Part shown: piece by piece, positions 1 through 5,275 of the stretch
Layout of the letters: the number at the start of each line of letters is the position of its first letter
Position numbering within the stretch: position 1 is the stretch's first letter
From: Cytophagales bacterium
GTDB taxonomy: Bacteria > Bacteroidota > Bacteroidia > Cytophagales > Cyclobacteriaceae
DNA length: 5,275 nt
Assembly: GCA_003504855.1 (NCBI GenBank)
Contig: DNZD01000002.1
Span: 1-5,275, forward strand
Reading direction: 5' to 3'
The notes under the pieces: generated by a model
Seen by the model: the letters and a program-made list of their open reading frames with translations, nothing else
The model's database searches: none
Told to the model about the DNA's origin: nothing
Position numbers and translations under genes: made by a program

Positions 1-870
1 ATCATACGGCTGTTAAAAGACCGATATCGGATTGCTACCCTTAGCAGGGGATACAAACGAAGAACCAAAGGATTTCGGACGGCACAGGCCGAAGACACTG
101 CACTGCACCTCGGCGACGAGCCCATGCAGATGCAGCGCAAGTTCGGTGATGCGGTTCGTGTTACCGTCGGGGAAGACCGTGTCTTCGCCATTCCGAATAT
201 CCTGCAGGAGTTTCCCGATACGGATGTGGTAATCATGGACGACGCCTTTCAGCATCGTGCAGTCAATCCGCAGCTTACGGTATTGGTGACAGATTTTGCA
301 CATCCGTTTTACAAAGACCATGTGATGCCGTTTGGTCGACTGCGGGAGGCAAGGCGGGGAGCACAACGGGCAGACATCATCGTTGTCACGAAATGCCCGG
401 GTGACCTGAGCGAACAATCACAGGAAGAATTTCGCCAGGGTGTTTTCAAGTATGCACCAGGGAAGCCTGTGTTGTTCTCCACGGTGTCGTATGACGAACC
501 ACGTGCGCTGGGTGCAGCCACGACCATGGAACAACAAGTGATCCTTGTGACGGGTATCGCCAAGACAACACCGCTGCTGCAATTCTGCCAAAGCAAATAT
601 CGGGTGATCCGCCACTTTCAATTTGATGATCATCATCATTACACCCAACAAGAGTTGGATGAGATTGAACGGTGCTTTAGACAACAGTCACAGCCGTGCA
701 GCATCCTCACTACGGAAAAGGATATGGTGAAACTGATCGCTGATCCTTTTGCCGCTCATATCAGTCGACTGCCCTGGTTTTATATTCCCATCCGCCAGGA
801 ATTTGTAAAGGATGGACTGAAATTTGATACACTCGTTCTCGATGCCATCAAGGCGCATGACAGGAAGTAA
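1..870 (+). CDS. lpxK: Tetraacyldisaccharide 4'-kinase LpxK, 3' part (5' end outside window)
   Basis: LpxK transfers the ATP gamma-phosphate to the 4' position of the tetraacyldisaccharide-1-phosphate lipid A precursor at the inner face of the cytoplasmic membrane. The reading frame is open from base 1, giving 289 residues. Family members usually have about 315-360, so roughly 50-65 N-terminal residues, including the P-loop, lie upstream. Visible family signatures, counted from base 1, are LSRGYKRRTKG (14-24), GDEP (38-41), the Walker B-like MDDAFQHR (79-86), FGRLREARRGAQRADIIVVTK (from 111), VTGIAKTTPL (183-192), FDDHHHY (208-214) and TTEKDMVKL near the C terminus. By spacing, D39 and H211 are likely counterparts of the Asp/His pair described in Aquifex LpxK (D99/H261), and D80/D81 of the metal-binding pair; this is inference. 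An internal ATG at 124 is not the start, because homology continues upstream of it. The stop TAA directly abuts the next gene, which indicates co-transcription. Confidence 0.95.
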   Translation: MIRLLKDRYRIATLSRGYKRRTKGFRTAQAEDTALHLGDEPMQMQRKFGDAVRVTVGEDRVFAIPNILQEFPDTDVVIMDDAFQHRAVNPQLTVLVTDFAHPFYKDHVMPFGRLREARRGAQRADIIVVTKCPGDLSEQSQEEFRQGVFKYAPGKPVLFSTVSYDEPRALGAATTMEQQVILVTGIAKTTPLLQFCQSKYRVIRHFQFDDHHHYTQQELDEIERCFRQQSQPCSILTTEKDMVKLIADPFAAHISRLPWFYIPIRQEFVKDGLKFDTLVLDAIKAHDRK

Positions 871-2784
871 ATGAGTGGATTATCTTTGCACGTGTTTTTG
901 AGGTTTTTCCTATTTTTTGGGGTCTTTTTGACGGTTTTTGACGTTTCTGCGCAACGCCGGCAGGAGCCTGTGCAAACCCGCAGGCGCTCAAGCATTGTCA
1001 ATGACTCTGTGAAAAATGTGTACGGCCCGAACACCACCCGCTGGACAACTGAGCAGGAGTTGTTCGAGAACAGACCTGTGTATAGATCGCTGGATACTAC
1101 CGTGGTCAACTACCACCGGTGGACCTACATTCAGCGCTCGAATAATATGTTGAAGGATATAGGAGTGATGGGTACAGCCTTAGCTCCGATTTTTCCGCTG
1201 GTGCCAGGATCCATCGGAGCGCAGGCCGGATTCTCGGTATATCAACCATACTTTGATTCGGAGGAACCACACTATTTTGATACCAAGTCACCGTATACAC
1301 GGCTGCAAATAATTTGGGGAGGCAATGGCCGCGCTGCGACACGCATCGAGTTCAGCCGCAACATCAATCCGCGCTGGAATTTTGGTTTCAACTACCGGCC
1401 GATATTGGTAGACAAGCAAATTCAAAAATCTGGTAAGGGCGATCGCATTGCAGTCAGTCAATACTATGATTTCTACACTACCTACCGGTCGAAAAATGAT
1501 CGCTATTTCCTGTTGGCTAATTTCCGTCGTATTCGTCATCGGGTAAATGAAAACGGTGGTGTTGACACCACGGCAGCCACCATAAGCATCTTTGATCCGA
1601 CGGCCAGGTTGAGGCTCGCGGCTGCCAAGACCGAAGAGTATCGGCGCAACATTCATTTCTCGCACCACTATCAGTTGGTGAAAGCGTTTCAGATCTACCA
1701 CATCGCAGATTTCACCAAGCAATGGAATATTTTCGGTGATGACGTAGCGAAAGATCCGGGCAGCCTGTTTGATCACAACACCAACCTGCGTCATGATTCT
1801 ATCACGGTGAGTGATCAGTCGACGTTCACCACCACGCAGCAGGAGGTAGGTATTAAAGGAAGTGTGGGTAAGTTGTTTTACAGCGGACATTACCGCTATC
1901 GGTACTACAATTTTACCAATCCCGATCTGGCTGTTCCGGAAACAACCGGGTCTGAAAGTTACCTCGGTGGTACGATCTCGCTCAAGCTGGATTCCGTTAC
2001 ACGCATCTCAGCTGCTGCCGACTACTTGTTATCCGGATATTACCGGATTGAAGGGTCTATTGAGTCGCCCTGGCTCGAAGGATATTTCCGCAGTGCCCTC
2101 TCCAAACCCGGGTTCATGCAACTCGCCTACCTGGGTGCCCACGACAGTTGGTTGAATGATTTTGCTGGCATCAGTTCAACCCAAGCACAGGGATTTCTGA
2201 AATATAAGAAGGGGGAAATGGATTTCAGGGCAGGGGGCACTGTGAGTCTGTTGCACAACACGGTGTATTTCAAGGAAGATCTTTCAAACGAACAAAATGT
2301 ATTGCCATACCAATCCACCGGATTCCAAAGCACCTTTGCCCCTGAGGTGAAGGCGTCCATCCGTTTTCTCCGACATGTATATTTCCGTCCGCAGGCGATC
2401 TATACACAGATCATCACCAATGATGACAATGTGCTTCGAATTCCCACGGTGTTTATCAATGGTCAATTGGCTTACGAGAACATTATGTTTAACAGACATT
2501 TGCAGCTTCATGCCGGCGTTGACTTCCACTGGCACTCCGACTATAAAGCCCTCGCGTATGACCCGGCCATCCAGCAATTTTATATCCAGGACCGTATAGT
2601 GAGCAAATCATTTCCGCTCATAGATATCTTCGTGGTAGGAAAGATGGGGCGCACCAGGTACTTCTTTAAGTATCACAACGTGTTCCAGATGTTTAACGGG
2701 GGCATTGGCTACCTGCCGACTCCCGGTTATCCGGGCACCCGGAACATGATAGACTTTGGTTTCGAGTTTTTGTTGTTCGACTAA
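871..2784 (+). CDS. Putative outer-membrane porin, Bacteroidota Porin_10-like beta-barrel
   Basis: This is a 637-residue protein predicted to be exported and inserted in the outer membrane. Residues 1-27 form a Sec signal peptide with a very hydrophobic Phe/Leu core (10-23) and a likely cleavage after VSA, before QRRQ. A short Arg-rich, polar linker follows, then the conserved-looking segment TTVVNYHRWTYIQR and IGVMGTALAPIF near residues 75-105. The rest is rich in alternating aromatic/polar strands typical of beta-barrels (for example FGFNYRPI, YYDFYTTYRS, HYRYRYYNF). The C terminus, with TPGYPGTRNMIDFGFEFLLFD, is a plausible barrel-closing strand and resembles the end of Bacteroidota 'putative porin' proteins (Pfam Porin_10, from memory). 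The substrate is unknown. The ATG follows the lpxK stop with no gap. An AGGA at 862-865 sits five bases before it and supports this start. Other outer-membrane barrel families cannot be fully excluded. Confidence 0.85.
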   Translation: MSGLSLHVFLRFFLFFGVFLTVFDVSAQRRQEPVQTRRRSSIVNDSVKNVYGPNTTRWTTEQELFENRPVYRSLDTTVVNYHRWTYIQRSNNMLKDIGVMGTALAPIFPLVPGSIGAQAGFSVYQPYFDSEEPHYFDTKSPYTRLQIIWGGNGRAATRIEFSRNINPRWNFGFNYRPILVDKQIQKSGKGDRIAVSQYYDFYTTYRSKNDRYFLLANFRRIRHRVNENGGVDTTAATISIFDPTARLRLAAAKTEEYRRNIHFSHHYQLVKAFQIYHIADFTKQWNIFGDDVAKDPGSLFDHNTNLRHDSITVSDQSTFTTTQQEVGIKGSVGKLFYSGHYRYRYYNFTNPDLAVPETTGSESYLGGTISLKLDSVTRISAAADYLLSGYYRIEGSIESPWLEGYFRSALSKPGFMQLAYLGAHDSWLNDFAGISSTQAQGFLKYKKGEMDFRAGGTVSLLHNTVYFKEDLSNEQNVLPYQSTGFQSTFAPEVKASIRFLRHVYFRPQAIYTQIITNDDNVLRIPTVFINGQLAYENIMFNRHLQLHAGVDFHWHSDYKALAYDPAIQQFYIQDRIVSKSFPLIDIFVVGKMGRTRYFFKYHNVFQMFNGGIGYLPTPGYPGTRNMIDFGFEFLLFD

Positions 2785-2786
2785 AC

Positions 2787-3380
2787 ATGGAAAAGCACGT
2801 TCTCGGCCTGGTACTGCCAACGGATCCGCGTTGGGTGAACATCGCTGAAAAGAACATACGGGACATTCTGATCGACCACGCCTATTGCGAACAGAAAGCA
2901 GCATCGTCCTGCATATCCCTCATCATCCTGCACCCTGATCGCCAATCGTTGGTGGACAAACTCACGCCGGTGGTGTCAGAAGAGTGGAATCACTTTGAAC
3001 AGGTGCTCGAAAAACTCAGGGCAAGAGGCTGGACCCTGGGTGAATCACGCAAGGATGAATATGTGGAAAAACTGCGCAGTATCGTGAAGACGGGTGGAAG
3101 CCGGGAGGAGCAGCTGGTTGAGAAATTATTAATGAATGCCCTCATTGAGGCCCGGAGTTGTGAACGGTTCCGGTTGCTGTCCAAAGAGATCGCCGATCGT
3201 GATCTCGCAGACTTCTACCATGACTTAATGGTATCAGAGGCCGGTCACTACAAGCTCTTTCTGTCCCTCGCTAAAGAATACCACGATCCGATAGCTGTCG
3301 AGAAACGTTGGCGGGAAATGCTTGCGGCCGAGGCGCTGATCATGAAAGAACTGGAGGTCCGTCAGGACCGGATGCACTAA
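2787..3380 (+). CDS. miaE: tRNA-(ms2i6A37) hydroxylase MiaE
   Basis: MiaE is a soluble non-haem diiron monooxygenase that uses O2 to hydroxylate the isopentenyl side chain of 2-methylthio-N6-isopentenyladenosine at position 37 of tRNAs reading U-initial codons, giving ms2io6A. The 197-residue length matches the family. The N terminus (LGLVLPTDPRWVNIA) and the ferritin-like four-helix pattern are recognisable. Candidate iron ligands are E35 in DHAYCEQKAAS, E66 and H69 in EEWNHFE, E121 in IEARSCERF, and E151 and H154 in SEAGHY, so the set looks complete. The ATG lies two bases after the porin stop with no clear Shine-Dalgarno, so it is probably translated from the same transcript, perhaps by coupling. 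MiaE acts after MiaA and MiaB, neither of which is in the window. Its stop TAA overlaps the stop of the convergent gene. Confidence 0.92.
   Translation: MEKHVLGLVLPTDPRWVNIAEKNIRDILIDHAYCEQKAASSCISLIILHPDRQSLVDKLTPVVSEEWNHFEQVLEKLRARGWTLGESRKDEYVEKLRSIVKTGGSREEQLVEKLLMNALIEARSCERFRLLSKEIADRDLADFYHDLMVSEAGHYKLFLSLAKEYHDPIAVEKRWREMLAAEALIMKELEVRQDRMH
3356..3369. terminator. Possible weak terminator hairpin inside the 3' end of miaE
   Basis: GGTCC-GTCA-GGACC forms a perfect five-pair GC-rich stem with a four-base loop. For the minus-strand gene it starts seven bases after the TAG and is followed by a modest T-containing stretch (TCCAGTTCTTTC). For the plus strand, a T-rich run (3382-3400) begins about 13 bases after the stem, which is too far for a classic intrinsic terminator. 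The stem is short and lies in coding sequence, so it may be chance. Confidence 0.2.
3377..3380. other. Overlapping convergent stop codons
   Basis: The four bases CTAA hold the miaE stop TAA (3378-3380, plus strand) and the stop TAG of the exported-protein gene (complement of 3377-3379). The two genes therefore have no intergenic space. Transcription from each side must end inside, or run into, the other coding region, unless the hairpin just to the left acts as a terminator. Confidence 0.95.
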
Positions 3381-4633
3381 GTCTTTTGCTTCTTCTTTTT
3401 GGCCGCCGGAAACAACACGTTGTTCAGGATCAGGCGGAAGCCCGGTGAGTTGGGATGTAAGGTCAGGTCCGTGGGTTCTTCGTAAACGGTGTGTTGATAG
3501 TCTTCCGGATCGTGGCCTCCATAGTAGGTCCAGAATCCTTTGCCAAACACACCGTGAAGGTATTTCGCTTCGTTGATCTCGCGGTTTTCACCCATGATCA
3601 CCACATCCGATTTGATCAATTGCTTCTTGAAACCAGTGGTCTGACCGTAAAAGCCTTTGATCACTTTCGTGTGATTCTGGGTGAGCATGGTAGGGATGGG
3701 ATCCCATTTGGCGGAAAATTCAAATACGGCAAAGTAGTCGTTGTCCTGACGCAGCCCGCGGTCCTGGGGGTTGTTATCAATATCAGAGAACTCATAAGTA
3801 TAGGGATCGCGGACCAAATGAAAATTGGTGAAAGCCAAAGTCTTTTCGTAGTTCAGTTTTTCCTGGGCGCGCGGGTCGGCCGGGTCGCCATCATACATGC
3901 GCTCGCAGATATCAACACCGTCAGCGGCCACAGCGATATCGAATGAATCCGTGGCCGAGCACATCGCGAACAAAAAACCGCCGGCACCCACGAACTCCTG
4001 GATGTGTTTGGCGACGGCCAGTTTCAGCTGGGATACTTTCGGGAAGCCATGTTTTCGTGCCATGTCTTCTGCCTCTTTTTGCTGATCCAGGTACCAGGGC
4101 ATGTTGCCGTAGGTGCCATAGAATTTTCCGTATTGGCCGGTGAAGTCTTCGTGGTGGAGGTGCAGCCAGTCGTATTTGGTGAGGTCACCCTTCATTACTT
4201 CGTCATCGAAGACTACGTCGTAAGGGATCTCAGCATAGGTGAGCACAAGGGTTACCGCATCGTCCCAGGGTTGTTTGGATTTGGGAGAGTACACGGCAAT
4301 TTTCGGGTACTTCTCCAGCTTCATGATATCGTAATTGAGGGCCGGACTGGCGATTTCGGCCAGGATCTGGTTGGCCTCAGCATCGGATATGATGTCGTAG
4401 GAGACACCCCGGACCACCAGCTCGTTTTGGACCTGGGGGTAGTACTTGCAGAGGAAACTGCCCCCCCGGTAATTCAGGAGCCAGTCGACCTCGGTGTCCT
4501 TTTTCAGCACCCAATAGGCGATTCCATAGGCTTTCAGGTGGTCTGCCTGCTTGCCGTCCATGGGGATGAGGATGTAGTTCGCCCGGGCCGAAAAGCCGGT
4601 AATCAAAAAGGAAAACAAAAGAATCAGACGCAT
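3377..4633 (-). CDS. Exported protein of the Bacteroidota family often named 'asparagine synthetase B'; activity unknown
   Basis: This is a 418-residue protein with a Sec signal peptide (MRLILLFSFLITGFSARA, then NYILIPMD), so it is probably periplasmic or secreted. From memory, close Bacteroidota relatives share the blocks LKAYGIAYW (33-41), WLLNYRGGSF (51-60), KQPWDDAVTLVLTYAEIP (120-137), DWLHLHHEDFTGQYGKFYG (155-173), GGFLFAMCSATDSFDIA (218-234), SAKWDPIPTML (307-317) and YYGGHDPEDYQH (370-381), and are commonly deposited as 'asparagine synthetase B'. The name looks wrong: there is no Cys2 amidotransferase nucleophile, no SGGxDS ATP-pyrophosphatase motif, and the protein is exported. Cys225 after a Gly-rich strand and the C-terminal GKGFWTYYGGHDPEDY block recall ThuA / class I glutamine-amidotransferase-like folds (inference). 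The tail is basic, KKKKQKT. A TTG at 4654 in the same frame would add seven residues ahead of the signal peptide. The ATG at 4633 is preferred because it starts a standard signal peptide. The gene is divergent from the permease and convergent with miaE. Confidence 0.88.
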   Translation of the reverse strand: MRLILLFSFLITGFSARANYILIPMDGKQADHLKAYGIAYWVLKKDTEVDWLLNYRGGSFLCKYYPQVQNELVVRGVSYDIISDAEANQILAEIASPALNYDIMKLEKYPKIAVYSPKSKQPWDDAVTLVLTYAEIPYDVVFDDEVMKGDLTKYDWLHLHHEDFTGQYGKFYGTYGNMPWYLDQQKEAEDMARKHGFPKVSQLKLAVAKHIQEFVGAGGFLFAMCSATDSFDIAVAADGVDICERMYDGDPADPRAQEKLNYEKTLAFTNFHLVRDPYTYEFSDIDNNPQDRGLRQDNDYFAVFEFSAKWDPIPTMLTQNHTKVIKGFYGQTTGFKKQLIKSDVVIMGENREINEAKYLHGVFGKGFWTYYGGHDPEDYQHTVYEEPTDLTLHPNSPGFRLILNNVLFPAAKKKKQKT

Positions 4634-4659
4634 CGTTAGAGGTACCAGTCTCAAAGTAA

Positions 4660-4692
4660 CAAATTATTGACCGCAGTTATCCTGAGTACAAA
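4660..4692 (-). promoter_or_regulatory. Candidate promoter of the exported-protein gene
   Basis: Read on the minus strand, TTTG (4692-4689) is followed after 21 bases by ATAATTTG (4667-4660). This approximates the Bacteroidota pattern TTTG / about 19-21 bases / TAnnTTTG, although the first two bases of the -7 box are AT instead of TA. A second, overlapping imperfect box, TTACTTTG, lies at 4659-4652. Transcription would start roughly at 4650-4655, which favours the ATG at 4633 over the TTG at 4654. The motif match is imperfect, so this is a tentative call. Confidence 0.27.
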
Positions 4693-4704
4693 CGCAAAAG
4701 GCGG

Positions 4705-4712
4705 TATTTTTG
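4705..4712 (+). promoter_or_regulatory. Bacteroidota-type -7 box upstream of the permease gene
   Basis: TATTTTTG matches the Bacteroidota -7 consensus TAnnTTTG exactly. A start about seven bases downstream would give an AT-rich leader of about 22 bases (ending TTATTTAAGAAACT) before the ATG at 4742, with no Shine-Dalgarno, as is usual in this phylum. No good -33 TTG/TTTG element is present at the expected distance; the nearest TTG (4667-4669) is about 35 bases away, too far. Six fixed positions are expected about once per 4 kb per strand by chance, so a hit in this 108-base spacer is suggestive only. Confidence 0.45.
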
Positions 4713-4741
4713 TGCTGGACTGCTGAATTATTTAAGAAACT

Positions 4742-5275
4742 ATGCTCGAGAATTTCCGCGAAGGCCTCCGCTCCATTAAGGCAAACATGCTCCGTTCCGT
4801 GCTCACGGCCGTGATCGTAACGTTTGGTATTACTGCCCTGGTAGGCTCACTCACTGCAGTGGATGGTATTGGAGTGACCCTCAATGAGAGCCTCGCGTCA
4901 CTGGGTGCCAACACCTTCGACATTGGCTCCAAGCAAAACCGCGGAACCAGCCTGGCAGGTATTAAAGAACGAGTTTACAAGCCGCTACAGTTGAATGAAG
5001 TGCAACGCTTCATGGATCAGTTCAATGTGCGGTCCAATATCAGTTTGTCCGCCAACCTGTCTTTTGCCACTGAAGTAAAGCACGGCTCCAAGAAGACCAA
5101 CCCGAATATTTCCGTAACGGGCATCAACGATGACTATATGTATGTGAAGTCCCTCAACTTTGAGTTGGGCCGGAATTTCAGCAAGCGTGAAATTGAATAT
5201 GGTGCCAAGGCTGTTGTGCTGGGCAAGAAAGTTTATGATGCGTTGTATGAAAACAACGAAGACTTCAACGGAACC
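4742..5275 (+). CDS. ABC transporter permease, MacB/FtsX type, 5' part (3' end outside window)
   Basis: The open frame runs from ATG 4742 to the last base, giving 178 residues without a stop; full-length family members are about 400 residues. The N terminus MLENFREGLRSIKANMLRSV is a short cytoplasmic, amphipathic lead followed by a first membrane segment at about residues 19-40 (VLTAVIVTFGITALVGSLTAV). The rest is the start of the periplasmic MacB_PCD-like domain, including LGANTFDIGSKQN and ISVTGINDDYMYVKSLNFELGRNFSKREIEYGAKAVVLGKKVY, where the G-x-x-F-S...A-VVLG pattern is typical of the family. The remaining three membrane segments would lie beyond the window. The protein is expected to act with a separate ATPase of the LolD/MacB type, in export, lipoprotein handling or mechanotransmission; the substrate cannot be told from the sequence. 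It is divergently oriented from the exported-protein gene and has its own candidate -7 box. Confidence 0.92.
   Translation, partial: MLENFREGLRSIKANMLRSVLTAVIVTFGITALVGSLTAVDGIGVTLNESLASLGANTFDIGSKQNRGTSLAGIKERVYKPLQLNEVQRFMDQFNVRSNISLSANLSFATEVKHGSKKTNPNISVTGINDDYMYVKSLNFELGRNFSKREIEYGAKAVVLGKKVYDALYENNEDFNGT

Noticed and set aside
624..635. Perfect 12-base palindrome TGATGATCATCA
   Set aside because: It is explained by the conserved Asp-Asp-His-His codons of the LpxK FDDHHHY motif and has no partner site.
124..870. Reading the first gene as a complete 248-residue protein starting at ATG 124
   Set aside because: LpxK-like sequence (LSRGYKRRTKG, GDEP) continues in frame upstream to base 1, so the gene is cut by the window edge and not shortened.
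881..888. TATCTTTG, an exact match to the Bacteroidota -7 box
   Set aside because: It lies just inside the porin coding region, so transcripts would start after the start codon, and no TTG/TTTG is at the right distance upstream. A match of this length is expected about once per strand in a window this size.
1288..1890. 200-codon minus-strand open frame
   Set aside because: It lies inside the porin coding region, whose frame continues without break and has barrel features. The antisense translation shows no motif.
3491..3946. 151-codon plus-strand open frame
   Set aside because: It is also antisense to the exported-protein gene, with no domain, start signal or independent support.
4004..4639. 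211-codon open frame on the plus strand opposite the exported-protein gene
   Set aside because: It is fully antisense to a gene with strong family motifs and a signal peptide. Its translation has no recognisable domain and looks like the complement of biased codons.
4732..4932. 66-codon minus-strand open frame
   Set aside because: It is antisense to the start of the permease, which has a clear membrane segment and family pattern.
1..5275. Search for CRISPR repeats, tRNA or rRNA, insertion-sequence ends, toxin-antitoxin or phage-defence genes
   Set aside because: No repeat arrays, cloverleaf-like sequence, terminal inverted repeats with a transposase, or recognisable defence domains were seen; the window is nearly filled by the five genes described.

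Overview
The window reads as chromosomal core or shell DNA from a member of the Bacteroidota, with base composition near 50% GC by eye. The pointers are an outer-membrane protein of the Bacteroidota putative-porin type (Porin_10-like), an exported protein family common in this phylum that is often deposited as 'asparagine synthetase B', a Bacteroidota-style FtsX/MacB-type permease, a TAnnTTTG promoter box, and starts that mostly lack a strong Shine-Dalgarno sequence. A finer placement (Cytophagia- or Chitinophagia-like rather than a low-GC flavobacterium) is only a guess. The presence of miaE, an O2-dependent diiron hydroxylase, suggests an aerobic or microaerobic cell.

Layout: bases 1-870 hold the 3' part of lpxK (lipid A 4'-kinase), whose start and P-loop lie upstream of the window. 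Its stop is directly followed by the ATG of a 637-residue putative porin (871-2784). Two bases later comes miaE (2787-3380), the tRNA ms2i6A hydroxylase. These three genes are very probably one transcript. On the minus strand a 418-residue exported protein (3377-4633) converges on miaE so tightly that the two stop codons overlap within the four bases CTAA. A 108-base divergent spacer (4634-4741) carries promoter-like motifs. From 4742 to the right edge runs the 5' part of an ABC-transporter permease, which continues outside the window.

Functionally, the left operon mixes outer-membrane building (lipid A phosphorylation and a beta-barrel protein) with a tRNA modification enzyme. The right side combines a secreted or periplasmic protein of unknown activity with a MacB/FtsX-like inner-membrane permease. 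I see no RNA genes, insertion sequences, CRISPR arrays or phage genes. I found no clear previously undescribed multi-gene system. The least understood item is the exported 'asparagine synthetase B' protein, which has none of the AsnB hallmarks and instead shows features reminiscent of the ThuA / class I glutamine-amidotransferase-like fold.
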